This document shows positions 6,646 to 14,168 of a DNA stretch of 15,844 bases, piece after piece. The notes under the pieces were generated by a model. The model was not told the DNA's origin. It did not search any database and saw nothing but the letters and a program-made list of their open reading frames with translations. A program made the translations under genes and the position numbers. Each line of letters opens with the position of its first letter. Position 1 is the stretch's first letter. This DNA comes from JANXPZ01 sp034678345 (GTDB taxonomy: Bacteria; Eisenbacteria; RBG-16-71-46): the NCBI GenBank assembly GCA_034678345.1, contig JAXDBZ010000280.1, positions 1 through 15,844 on the forward strand. Direction: 5' to 3'.

Positions 6646-7389
6646 ATGCCGTCCTTCGAGAACATCCTCGACCGGCAGGTCCGCCGCTGGGAGCTGGAGA
6701 AGACCGCCCAGCTCCACGAGGGCGGACCCCACGACCGCGGTCGCGCGCCGCGGCAGCCCGTGCTCACGGTCTCGCGCCAGCGCGGCAGCGGCGGGACGAT
6801 CCTCGCCGAGCGTCTGGCGCAGCGCTTCGGCTACACCCTCCTCCACCGCGACGTCATCGACCGCATCTGCGAATCCGCGGGCTACAAGCGCCGCATCGTC
6901 GAGTCGCTCGACGGGCACGCCCGCTCGCAGCTGCAGCTGTGGTTCGAGTCGGTGGTGCAGGGGAGCTACGTGGACGCCAGCGACTACGTGAAGGCCCTGC
7001 TCGAGGTCATCTACTCGATCTCCGCCCTGGGCGGCGTCGTGGTGGTCGGGCGTGGCGCCAACTTCATCCTCGGCCAGGAGCGCGGCTTCCACATCCGGGT
7101 GGTGGCGCCCCGCGAGGTGCGGGTGCGGAACCTCGTCACCCGCGAGGGGATGAGCGAGCGCGACGCCCGGCGCACCGTCGAGAAGTGCGACCACGAGCGG
7201 GACGCCTGGGTGCGGCAGGTGTTCGGGCGCTCGGCGGACGACCCGCTGGCCTACGACCTCGTCATCAACCATCTGTCCATCTCGATGGAGGCGGCCACCA
7301 GCCTCGTGGCCGCCGCGGCGCAGGAGAAGTTCGAGCGCCTGCGACTGGGCGGGGCCGGCCCTGGGACCGCGCCGCCGCCGCCGCGGTAG
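6646..7389 (+). CDS. Cytidylate-kinase-like family protein
   Basis: The 247-residue protein fits the cytidylate-kinase-like (Cytidylate_kin2 / AAK6-like) family of P-loop nucleotide kinases, cytoplasmic. The phosphate-binding loop is in LTVSRQRGSGG (40-50), followed by the family phrases YTLLHRDVIDRICE, GGVVVVGRGANFIL and, near the C-terminus, DPLAYDLVINH. The substrate is unproven: family members are related to CMP kinase but are usually uncharacterised. An unusual 38-residue charged N-terminal stretch precedes the P-loop, and the protein ends in a Pro-rich low-complexity tail. Start 6646 was chosen because GGGAGG lies five bases upstream; an in-frame GTG at 6598 coincides with the predicted transcription start and has no SD site. 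The gene opens the plus-strand block, 152 bases before the SGNH coding signal. Confidence 0.85.
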   Translation: MPSFENILDRQVRRWELEKTAQLHEGGPHDRGRAPRQPVLTVSRQRGSGGTILAERLAQRFGYTLLHRDVIDRICESAGYKRRIVESLDGHARSQLQLWFESVVQGSYVDASDYVKALLEVIYSISALGGVVVVGRGANFILGQERGFHIRVVAPREVRVRNLVTREGMSERDARRTVEKCDHERDAWVRQVFGRSADDPLAYDLVINHLSISMEAATSLVAAAAQEKFERLRLGGAGPGTAPPPPR

Positions 7390-7541
7390 CCGGAACCGCG
7401 GCTGGCGCGGAGCCGGGCGCAGGGCGGGACGCAGCCGACCGTGCGGGAGGCGTTCCCCTTGGCGGCGGCCCCGCAGCCGGTGGTAACCTCGCCCGCCTGC
7501 CTGCGACATCTTCGTTCCCCACGACCGTACACGAGGGACCC
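7390..7541 (+). other. Intergenic stretch between kinase and SGNH genes
   Basis: This 152-base region has no gene I can support. It is open in the SGNH frame, but third-position GC falls well below that of the genes, so it looks noncoding. A poor promoter-like pair, TTGGCG (7459-7464) and TAACCT (7484-7489) with a long 19-base spacer, is the only regulatory hint. GAGGG at 7533-7537 may serve as ribosome-binding site for the next gene. Confidence 0.4.
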
Positions 7542-8588
7542 ATCGCTCCCCTGCGCCGGCTCCACCCTGCCCTCACCGCCCTGATCGGCACCGTCCTGAT
7601 CCTCGCCGCCGGTGAGTTGGTCGTGCGCCGCTGGCTGCTGTCCCCCTCGGTGGCGGTGCCGCACGCGCGCTACGAGTGGGTCCTCCCTCCGTTCGCGCGG
7701 GTGGTGCACAGCACGGAGGGCTGGAGCTCGACCCGCGCCAACTCGATGGGCCTGCTGGACGACGAGCTGCGCGTGCCGCGTGCCCCCGTGCGCGCCCTGC
7801 TGCTGGGCGACTCGTATGCCGAGGCCCTCCAGGTCGCGCGCCGGGACAACTTCTCGTCGGTGGCCGAGCGGCGGATGCCCGGGCTCGAGGTGGTCAATGC
7901 CGGCCTCTCGGGGCGCGAGCCACTGGACTACGCCGACTGGCTCGAGGAGTTCGGCCCGGCGCTCGCCCCGGACGTCGTCGTCGTGCAGGTCAACGCGGGC
8001 GATCTCGTGGAACTCGCCCGGCCGGCCAATCTCGCGCGGCTGGCACGGTCCCGGGCCGCCGAGCCGGCGCCCGCGCGGTCCGAGGGCCCCCCGGCACGCA
8101 TGGCTCGCCGCTTCCTGCGCGGTTCGGCGCTGGCCACCGCGGCCTGGCAGCGCGTCCGGCTGGTCGCCATCGAATGGCGGAGGCAGCCGCCGACGCCGTT
8201 CCGGGCGCACCGATCCGGTCGCGCCCGGCTCGCCCCCGACGGGGAACTCGCCGATCCCCGCCTCGCGGCGATCCTCGATTCCCTCCACGTCCGCCTGGCG
8301 GCCGGCTCCCCGCGGCTCCTCTATCTCTACCTGCCGGCGGTGGACTACTTCGCGCCGGCGCCCGGCTATGGTGACGAGCGCGCGGCGAAGGTGTGGCACG
8401 ACTTCGCCGCCCGCAACCACGTCACGCTGCTGGACATGTTCGAGCCGTTCCGCGCCGAGTTCCGGCGCACGGGCCGGCCGCTGCACGGCTTCTCCAACTC
8501 GGTGCTCGGAACCGGCCACATGAACGCCGCCGGCCACCGACTGACCGGCGAGCGGCTGGCGCGCGCCATCGCGGAGGCGATGCGGTGA
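7542..8588 (+). CDS. Membrane-anchored SGNH/GDSL-type hydrolase, partner of the adjacent MBOAT acyltransferase (non-AUG start proposed)
   Basis: The protein (348 residues if started here) has one N-terminal transmembrane anchor (about 11-27, LTALIGTVLILAAGELV) and an extracytoplasmic SGNH fold. Block I is LLLGDSYAEA with Ser91, block II VVNAGLSGRE with Gly121, block III VQVNAGD with Asn151, and block V GHMNAAGHR with His326. The Asp usually two or three residues before that His is absent (GTGH). Such proteins work with AlgI-type MBOATs in O-acylating exported glycans. No ATG, GTG or TTG exists between the kinase stop and 7616. Codon usage becomes gene-like at about 7542, where ATC follows GAGGG by four bases; CTG 7551 is second choice. 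TTG 7617 or GTG 7623 (GGTGAG six bases upstream) would delete the anchor. The product call is firmer than the start. The stop overlaps the MBOAT GTG. Confidence 0.8.
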   Translation: MAPLRRLHPALTALIGTVLILAAGELVVRRWLLSPSVAVPHARYEWVLPPFARVVHSTEGWSSTRANSMGLLDDELRVPRAPVRALLLGDSYAEALQVARRDNFSSVAERRMPGLEVVNAGLSGREPLDYADWLEEFGPALAPDVVVVQVNAGDLVELARPANLARLARSRAAEPAPARSEGPPARMARRFLRGSALATAAWQRVRLVAIEWRRQPPTPFRAHRSGRARLAPDGELADPRLAAILDSLHVRLAAGSPRLLYLYLPAVDYFAPAPGYGDERAAKVWHDFAARNHVTLLDMFEPFRAEFRRTGRPLHGFSNSVLGTGHMNAAGHRLTGERLARAIAEAMR

Positions 8589-10033
8589 TCTTCACCTCCG
8601 TCGAGTTCCTCGTCTTCCTCGTGCTCCTGCTGGTCATGGTGGGGCTGGCGCGGCGGGAGGCGCCGCGCCGCGCCGTTCTGATCGCGGCCGGCTACGTCTT
8701 CTACGCCTGGTCCGACTGGCGTGCCTGCTTCCTGCTGCTCGGCGTCACGCTCGTCGGCTATCTCGGGGGCCGGGCGATGGGGCGGGCTGCGGACCGCGCC
8801 GCACGGCGGCCCTGGCTGGCGGCGGGCATCGCCCTGAACCTGGCGGTGCTGGCGTTCTTCAAGTACGCGGGATTCCTCGCCGGCAACCTCCAGCCGCTGT
8901 TCCGGATCGCCGGCCTCGAGCTGCCCCGGCCCGAGATCCTCCTGCCGGTGGGCATCTCGTTCTACACGTTCCAGTGCATCTCGTACCTGAGCGACGTCTA
9001 CCGCGGAGCGCTGCCGGCGCACCGGGGGCTCCGCGACTACCTGCTCTTCACGGCGTTCTTCCCGCAGCTGCTGGCCGGTCCCATCGTGCGGGGCGGGCAA
9101 TTCCTGCCGCAGCTGGAGCGCGAGCACCCGCTACGGGCCGGCGACCTGCGGCTCGGCGCCGAACGCTTCGTGCGCGGTCTCACCAAGAAGCTGCTGTTCG
9201 CCGACACGCTCGGCGTATGGGTGGACCCGGTGTTCGCGCACCCGGCCGCCTACTCGCCGGACACCATCTGGCTGGCGGTCCTCGCCTACGCGGGGCAGAT
9301 CTACTACGACTTCTCGGGCTACACCGACATGGCTATCGGCGCGGCGCGCATGTTCGGCTTCGAGTACCCCGAGAACTTCCGGCATCCCTACCGCTCGCTC
9401 TCGATCGCCGAGTTCTGGCAGCGCTGGCACATCACGCTCTCCCACTGGCTGCGCGACTACCTGTTCCTGCCGCTGGCCTACGCGCTGTCGCGGCGGATCG
9501 AGGCCGACCGGCCCCTGGGCGTGCGCGCCGAGACCTGGTCCTACGCGGGGGCGATCCTGATCACGATGTTCCTGGGTGGCTTGTGGCACGGGGCGTCGTG
9601 GACGTTCGTGGCCTGGGGGACGCTGCACGGCCTGGCGCTCGCCGTGCACCGCATCGTGCGGGACGCGCGCGGGCGGCGCAGGTCCGGCAGATACGGCGTG
9701 GCGGGCAAGGTCGGCTCGTGGGCACTGACCTTCCTGTTCCTGCTCGTGACCTGGGTGCTCTTCCGCGCCCCCGACTTCACGACCGCCTGGACGATGCTGC
9801 GCCGGATGGCGTTCCTCGGCGGCCCGGCCGGGATCCAGTGGTTCTACGTCCAGGGTCTCGTAACGCTGGCGATGGGCGTCGCGCTCCACCTGTGGAGCAT
9901 CCGGAACGGTGATCGCAGTCCGGGGCTGGACCTGAGACGGCCGCTGGCCTGGCCGGCACTCGTGGCGCTGCTGCTCGCGCTCACCCTGTTCGCGCCCGTG
10001 GGGCGGTGCCCATTCATCTACCTGCAGTTCTGA
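8585..10033 (+). CDS. MBOAT-family O-acyltransferase (AlgI-like)
   Basis: The 482-residue polytopic membrane protein has about ten or more hydrophobic segments. It begins IFTSVEFLVFLVLLL, the usual N-terminus of AlgI-like acyltransferases. Typical motifs follow: LLPVGISFYTFQCISYLSD (119-137), AFFPQLLAGPIVRG, YYDFSGYTDMAIGAARMFG, EFWQRWHITLSHWLRDYL (276-293, His282) and GGLWHGASW (331-339), whose His335 matches the essential histidine of AlgI. The family moves acyl groups, usually acetyl, across the inner membrane for glycan O-acylation. The GTG start at 8585 overlaps the SGNH stop as GTGA, so the two are surely co-expressed and probably act as a pair. Which polymer they modify cannot be told from this window: no polysaccharide synthase is seen. 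Confidence 0.95.
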   Translation: MIFTSVEFLVFLVLLLVMVGLARREAPRRAVLIAAGYVFYAWSDWRACFLLLGVTLVGYLGGRAMGRAADRAARRPWLAAGIALNLAVLAFFKYAGFLAGNLQPLFRIAGLELPRPEILLPVGISFYTFQCISYLSDVYRGALPAHRGLRDYLLFTAFFPQLLAGPIVRGGQFLPQLEREHPLRAGDLRLGAERFVRGLTKKLLFADTLGVWVDPVFAHPAAYSPDTIWLAVLAYAGQIYYDFSGYTDMAIGAARMFGFEYPENFRHPYRSLSIAEFWQRWHITLSHWLRDYLFLPLAYALSRRIEADRPLGVRAETWSYAGAILITMFLGGLWHGASWTFVAWGTLHGLALAVHRIVRDARGRRRSGRYGVAGKVGSWALTFLFLLVTWVLFRAPDFTTAWTMLRRMAFLGGPAGIQWFYVQGLVTLAMGVALHLWSIRNGDRSPGLDLRRPLAWPALVALLLALTLFAPVGRCPFIYLQF

Positions 10034-10331
10034 TCGGGGTGGGGATGCAGCAGGAGAGCGGGGCGCGACACGGTGCGTGATACCGCTTCGCTCACTGCCT
10101 GAGACACGCGGTCCCGCGCCGCACCCCTGGAAACGTATTCATGCGACAACCCGGGCGCCGAGTCAACGGCAATCCGACCCGAAGCCCGGCAACCCTGGAT
10201 GCCGACCGGCGGCCGGTCTGCCGGTGGGGTTTCACCGTCCGCCGGAATCAGGGACAATGCCCGCCGGGCGGGCCGTGCCGCCGCCCCGTCCCGCGGCTCG
10301 TGCCGCCCGCGTCGCCTCCCGGAGGGACCGC
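10034..10331 (+). other. Intergenic region with possible promoter and a small hairpin
   Basis: I find no gene in these 298 bases. A stem-loop GACCGG-CGG-CCGGTC lies at 10204-10218 with no T-run. A promoter-like pair TTCACC (10231-10236) and GACAAT (10253-10258), 16 bases apart and four of six matches each, could drive the NTF2-like gene from near 10265. The open frame that continues upstream of 10332 has unbiased codons and is not convincing. No clear terminator for the MBOAT gene is visible. Confidence 0.4.
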
Positions 10332-11228
10332 ATGTCCATTCGCCGCATCGTCGTCCCGCTCGCCGCCGCACTGCTGCTGGGTCCGGCATCCGGCGCCACC
10401 CGAACTCCGGCGGCCGCGGGCGGCGCGGCGCTCGATTCCCTGGTCGCCGTCGAACAGGCCTTCGCGCGGATGTCGCTCGAGCAAGGGGTCCGGGACGCGT
10501 TCCTGCACTGGATGGCTCCGGATGGAGTCATCTTCCGGCCGCGGGCGACCAATGCGCGGCGGGCCTGGGAGTCGCGCGGGCCGGTGGCGGCCCGGCTGGC
10601 CTGGAGTCCGGTGTTCGCCGAGGTCTCGGCCGCGGGCGACCTGGGCTTCACCACCGGACCATGGGAGCTGCGACCCGACGATGCGAAGCTCCCGCTGGGC
10701 CACGGGCACTTCGTCTCGGTGTGGCAGAGGCAGGGCGACGGCGGGTGGCGCGTAGCGGTGGACATCGGCATCAGCCACGCGAAGCCGGCCCGCGGCGTGG
10801 GGATGGACGAGGTCACGCCGGGCCCGGTCCACCGGTCCCGCCGCACGGAGGGCCCGCTGCCGGACCTGATGGCGCTCGACCTGGCGTGGAACGACGACGC
10901 GCGCGCGCGCGGCCCGGTCGCGGCCTTCGCGCGGCGCGCCGCCCGCGACGTGCGCTTCTACCGCGACGCGGTCGTTCCGGTCGTGGGCGCGGCCGGCGCC
11001 CGCGAGATGGTGCGCCTCGTCCCCGGGACCACGCGCTGGGACCCGGAGGCGCAGAAGGTCTCCCTCTCGGGCGACCTGGGGTGCACTTACGGGATGCTCG
11101 AGCGGTGCGCCCGCGAGGGCGCGGTCCCCGACTCGAGCGTCTACCTGCACGTGTGGCGCCGGGAGCCGGGCGGCTGGAAGGTCGCGCTGGCGCTCGAGAC
11201 GGCCCTGCCGAAGGGCAGCCGCCGGTAG
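10332..11228 (+). CDS. Secreted protein with two NTF2-like (SnoaL/DUF4440-type) domains
   Basis: The 298-residue protein starts with a signal peptide (about 1-22: MSIRRIVVPLAAALLLGPASG). Two similar alpha/beta modules follow. The first (about 34-155) runs from LDSLVAVEQAFARMS to FVSVWQRQGDGGWRVAVDIG, the second (about 175-293) from LMALDLAWNDDAR to VYLHVWRREPGGWKVALALE. The paired endings 'V.VW.R..GGW.VA' show an internal duplication and are typical of NTF2-like DUF4440 proteins, which form cone-shaped ligand pockets. No catalytic role can be assigned. ATG 10332 was chosen because GGAGG is six bases upstream and the signal peptide begins there; a longer in-frame reading from 10077 lacks coding character. 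The gene ends one base before the convergent hydantoinase stop. Confidence 0.8.
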   Translation: MSIRRIVVPLAAALLLGPASGATRTPAAAGGAALDSLVAVEQAFARMSLEQGVRDAFLHWMAPDGVIFRPRATNARRAWESRGPVAARLAWSPVFAEVSAAGDLGFTTGPWELRPDDAKLPLGHGHFVSVWQRQGDGGWRVAVDIGISHAKPARGVGMDEVTPGPVHRSRRTEGPLPDLMALDLAWNDDARARGPVAAFARRAARDVRFYRDAVVPVVGAAGAREMVRLVPGTTRWDPEAQKVSLSGDLGCTYGMLERCAREGAVPDSSVYLHVWRREPGGWKVALALETALPKGSRR

Positions 11229-11229
11229 C

Positions 11230-12663
11230 CTATCCGATCCGGCCCATCTCCACCGCATGGGGCGGCAGCGGCCCCGGCGCCACGCGTGGCGCGCGCGCCA
11301 GGTAGCGCCCGGCGCCGCGCTCGACGTCGAGCTTCCCGTCGGCGAAGGCGACGCGGCCGTTCACGACGACGTGCGTGGCGCGGCCCCGGACCGTCATGCC
11401 CTCGTAGGGATTGCGGTCGCAGCGGGAATGGTGCGTGCGCGCGCTGCGCACGGAGGTGCCGCCCGGGTCGTAGAGCACGAGGTCGGCGTCGCTGCCCACG
11501 GCGATCTCGCCCTTGCGCGGCCAGAGCCCGAAGATGCGGGCGGCGTTCGCGCTGCCGATTGCCACCAGCCGGTTCAGGTCGAAGCGGCCCTCGCACACGC
11601 CGTAGGTGTAGAGCAGGGCGAGGCGGTCCTCGATGCCGGGCAGACCGCCGGGGATCCGCGTGAAGTCGTCCTGCCCGAGCCGCTTCTGCTCCATGGTAAA
11701 GGGACAGTGGTCGGTGCCGACCGTGTCGAGGGTGCCGGTCGTCAGCCCGTGCCACAGCGCCCCCTGGTGGCCCTGCCCCGCGGGCCGCAGCGGCGGGCTG
11801 CACACGAAGGCCGCCGCCTCGATGTCGGGCCGGGCGAACACCGTGTCGTCGCGCTGCTGGTACTGCGGGCTGGTCTCGCCGTAGCAGCGCGCGCCCGCGG
11901 CGCGCGCCCGCTCGAGCGCCTCCACCGCCTCGCGGCAGGTCATGTGCACGACGTACACCTCGGTGCCGTGCAGCTTGGCCAGCACCAGCGCGCGGTGCGT
12001 GGCCTCGCCCTCGAGGCAGCTCGGCCGCGACAGCGGGTGGAACTCGGGGCCGAGGTCGCCGCGGGCGCGCAGCTCCCGCTGCAGCGCCGCCACCGCCTCG
12101 CCGTTCTCGGCGTGCACGAGCACGACCGCGCCCAGCCGGGCGGCGTGCTTCATGACCTGGAACAGCTCGCCGTCGTCCACCATCAGGGTGCCCTTGTAGG
12201 CCATGAGCACCTTGAACGACGGGATGCCCTCCTCGGCGACCATGGCGCGCATCTCCCCCGCCATGCCCTCGTGCCAGCCGGAGATGCCCACGTGGAAGGC
12301 GTAGTCGGCCACCGCTCCCCGCGCGCGCCCGCGCCAGTCGCGCAGCGCGTCGCGCAGGGGCTGGCCGCGCTCCGGCACGACGAAGTCCAGGATGGTGGTG
12401 GTGCCGCCGGCGACACCTGCGGCGGTGCCGGTCTCGAAGTCGTCGGCCGAGATCGTGCCGGCCACCGGCAGCTCCATGTGCACGTGCGGATCCACGAAGC
12501 CGGGGAAGACGTAGCGCCCGCCGGCATCCAGCACCTGGTCCCGGGCCGAGCGCTTCGCCAGCCCGTCGCCGATCTCGAGGATGCGGCCGTCGTCCACGTA
12601 GAGGTCGGCGACGCGGCGCTCCGTGGCGGTCACGATCTCACCGTGCTGGATCAGCAGCCCCAT
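11230..12663 (-). CDS. hydA: Dihydropyrimidinase / D-hydantoinase family amidohydrolase
   Basis: The 477-residue cytoplasmic enzyme belongs to the cyclic amidohydrolases that open dihydropyrimidine or hydantoin rings to N-carbamoyl amino acids. All binuclear-metal ligands are present: His60 and His62 in DPHVHME, the carboxylatable Lys151 in SFKVLMAYKG, His184 in LVHAENGE, His240 in YVVHMT and Asp318 in GTDHCPF. Tyr156 occupies the substrate-contacting position of hydantoinases. Length is normal. The ATG at 12663 has GGAGG seven bases upstream. Whether dihydrouracil, dihydrothymine or a hydantoin is the real substrate cannot be decided here. It is the last gene of the right-hand minus-strand group, 79 bases after the NUDIX gene, and faces the NTF2-like gene tail to tail. 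Confidence 0.93.
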   Translation of the reverse strand: MGLLIQHGEIVTATERRVADLYVDDGRILEIGDGLAKRSARDQVLDAGGRYVFPGFVDPHVHMELPVAGTISADDFETGTAAGVAGGTTTILDFVVPERGQPLRDALRDWRGRARGAVADYAFHVGISGWHEGMAGEMRAMVAEEGIPSFKVLMAYKGTLMVDDGELFQVMKHAARLGAVVLVHAENGEAVAALQRELRARGDLGPEFHPLSRPSCLEGEATHRALVLAKLHGTEVYVVHMTCREAVEALERARAAGARCYGETSPQYQQRDDTVFARPDIEAAAFVCSPPLRPAGQGHQGALWHGLTTGTLDTVGTDHCPFTMEQKRLGQDDFTRIPGGLPGIEDRLALLYTYGVCEGRFDLNRLVAIGSANAARIFGLWPRKGEIAVGSDADLVLYDPGGTSVRSARTHHSRCDRNPYEGMTVRGRATHVVVNGRVAFADGKLDVERGAGRYLARAPRVAPGPLPPHAVEMGRIG

Positions 12664-12686
12664 GGGAACTCCTCCGCGGCTCCACG

Positions 12687-12703
12687 CGGCCGGGATCCGG
12701 CCG
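12687..12703. other. Seven-base-pair GC hairpin between NUDIX and hydantoinase genes
   Basis: CGGCCGG and CCGGCCG pair around the loop GAT. It sits 24 bases upstream of the hydantoinase ATG, within the 79-base gap. It may partly terminate the upstream transcript or shape the hydantoinase leader; without a T-run neither is certain. Confidence 0.35.
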
Positions 12704-12742
12704 TCGCCCCAGCGTACCGCATCCGGTCGCGCCGCACCGCCC

Positions 12743-13279
12743 TCATGGGCTCCGCCTTCCCGCCCAGCGCCGGGCGTCGCGCAGCAGCGGGCGCATGTGC
12801 TTCCAGGCGTAGCGGGCCTCGTGGGTCCCCAGCCGCGCGAACGGCACCCACTCGGCGCTGGCGGCGTCGTCGGCGGCGCGCGCCTCGCCGCGGCGCCAGC
12901 GGGAGATGAAGTAGAAGTTCAGGGTCGGGAACCAGCCGAAGCCCCGCAGGAAGTAGCGGTCCCAGTAGATGCCCAGCGTCCCGGCGCGGCCCACGGTGAG
13001 CCCGGTCTCCTCCTTCAGCTCGCGCCGCGCCGCCCGTTCGAGGTCCTCGCCCGCCTCGAGGAAACCGCCCGGGACGTCCACGCAGCCGACGCACGGCGGC
13101 GCGGCGCGCCGCAGCAGGAGCACGCGGTCGTCGCGCACGACGATCATGCCGGCGCAGGGCCGCGGGTAGTCGTAGATGAGGTAGCTGCAGCGCGGGCAGC
13201 GGATGCGCGGCGGGCGCGCGCGGGTCTCGCGGCGCACGGGGCGGCCGCAGCGCGCGCAGGGGAACGTCGCCGGGCTCAC
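12743..13279 (-). CDS. NUDIX hydrolase with N-terminal zinc ribbon
   Basis: The 178-residue protein starts with a four-cysteine zinc ribbon: Cys8/Cys11 and Cys28/Cys31, each as C-x2-C. A NUDIX domain follows, with a perfect box from Gly72 to Leu94 (GGFLEAGEDLERAARREL, then KEETGL) whose Glu87, Glu90 and Glu91 bind magnesium. NUDIX enzymes hydrolyse nucleoside diphosphates linked to another group. The ribbon resembles that of NADH pyrophosphatases (NudC), but the diagnostic downstream NudC motif is not evident, so the substrate stays open. Further cysteines Cys42, Cys63 and Cys66 lie at the domain entry. The GTG start at 13279 overlaps the stop of the NAGPA-like gene as GTGA. The much longer open frame upstream of 13279 is an out-of-frame shadow of that gene. 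Confidence 0.9.
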   Translation of the reverse strand: MSPATFPCARCGRPVRRETRARPPRIRCPRCSYLIYDYPRPCAGMIVVRDDRVLLLRRAAPPCVGCVDVPGGFLEAGEDLERAARRELKEETGLTVGRAGTLGIYWDRYFLRGFGWFPTLNFYFISRWRRGEARAADDAASAEWVPFARLGTHEARYAWKHMRPLLRDARRWAGRRSP

Positions 13280-14100
13280 CGCGGCTCCACGGTGACGACC
13301 GACGGCAGCGGCACGGGCGCCGGCGGCGCCGCGCCGCGCTCCCACTGGCCGAAGCTCGCGTAGCGGAAGCCGCCGGCCCGCACCATCATCTCGGCCTCGC
13401 GGCCGCCGTCCATGGCCATGGCCAGCGCCAGGTCCAGCGGCGCGCGTCGCAGCAGCAGCGCGAAGTCGTGCAGCGTGTAGCCGCCCTCGGTGGTCAGCAC
13501 CACCAGCCGGCCGCGGGCATCCTCCCCGACGGCGGTCCGGTTTGCGACCTGGTCGCTGCGCCGCACCCGCACGGTGCCGGCGCGGTCGAAGAGCATGAAC
13601 GACTGCGCCACCTCCGCCCAGCGCAGCGAGTCGGGGTGCAGCGGGTCGCGGGACAGGTCGAGCACGCGCGCGGACCGGCCGCCGTGGCGCGGACCGGCGA
13701 CCAGCGCGGCGCGGTAGGTGGGGTGCGGACGCCGCGAGATGAGCCGACCGCCGCTCGCCAGCAGACCCATGTACGAGTAGTCGCCGTAGTACTGCCCGGC
13801 ATTGAACACCGCCAGCGCGCCGCTGCGCCGCTGCCACTCGGTGATGTCGAGCGGGCGCTTCTCCGGCTCGGCGGTGTAGTGGCGCATGCGCAGCCGCACG
13901 TGTGCGGGATCGAGCCGCAGGGCGGCGATGGCGGTGGAGCCGGAGCGGCAGTAGGGCTCGCCAGTCAGCGTCGCGAACTCAATGCCCGCCGCCAGCTCGC
14001 GCCAGTGCGGACCGGCGGTGCGCTGGCTGATGAGGAAGGCGCCGACCACGACCGCCACCAGCGCGCTCACGCGCGCGACCGGGAAGCGCGAACGCATCAT
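13276..14100 (-). CDS. Phosphodiester glycosidase (NAGPA-like) family protein, membrane-anchored or secreted
   Basis: The 274-residue protein has one N-terminal hydrophobic segment (about 8-25, ARVSALVAVVVGAFLIS) acting as signal or anchor. The rest matches the phosphodiester glycosidase domain family named after human NAGPA: AVFNAGQYYGDYSYMGLLA (97-115), NRTAVGEDARGRLVVLTTEG (187-206), LLRRAPLDLALAMAMDGG (216-233). Bacterial members are mostly uncharacterised; sugar-1-phosphodiesters in envelope polymers are plausible substrates. The product starts with tandem Met codons (ATG 14100, ATG 14097) and no SD sequence precedes them, while a promoter points directly at 14100. The stop overlaps the NUDIX start. 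The in-frame reading upstream to 14991 is antisense-like shadow of the M50 gene, not part of this protein. Confidence 0.85.
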   Translation of the reverse strand: MMRSRFPVARVSALVAVVVGAFLISQRTAGPHWRELAAGIEFATLTGEPYCRSGSTAIAALRLDPAHVRLRMRHYTAEPEKRPLDITEWQRRSGALAVFNAGQYYGDYSYMGLLASGGRLISRRPHPTYRAALVAGPRHGGRSARVLDLSRDPLHPDSLRWAEVAQSFMLFDRAGTVRVRRSDQVANRTAVGEDARGRLVVLTTEGGYTLHDFALLLRRAPLDLALAMAMDGGREAEMMVRAGGFRYASFGQWERGAAPPAPVPLPSVVTVEPR

Positions 14101-14106
14101 GACGCC

Positions 14107-14135
14107 AGTCTGACGGGCGGCCGCGGACGAGTCAA
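14107..14135 (-). promoter_or_regulatory. Predicted promoter placing the transcription start at the NAGPA-like ATG (leaderless)
   Basis: On the minus strand TTGACT (14135-14130) and CAGACT (14112-14107) are exactly 17 bases apart, with five and three consensus matches. The -10 ends six bases before the A of ATG 14100, the normal distance to a transcription start. With no SD site present, a leaderless mRNA is predicted. Confidence 0.45.
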
Positions 14136-14168
14136 CGGCGGGGCCGCGTCCCGCGCCGGCCCGCCCGC

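Noticed and set aside
10077..10331. N-terminal extension of the NTF2-like protein
   Set aside because: Codons there lack the strong third-position GC bias of the genes, and a signal peptide with good SD begins at 10332.
11257..12909. 550-codon open frame on the plus strand
   Set aside because: It runs antisense to the hydantoinase and NUDIX genes; its product is rich in Arg, His, Ala, Val and Gly without any domain, as expected for a GC-rich shadow frame.
12743..13837. NUDIX protein extended to 364 residues
   Set aside because: The extension is an out-of-frame shadow of the NAGPA-like gene; the GTG at 13279 gives a complete zinc-ribbon NUDIX protein and a GTGA overlap.
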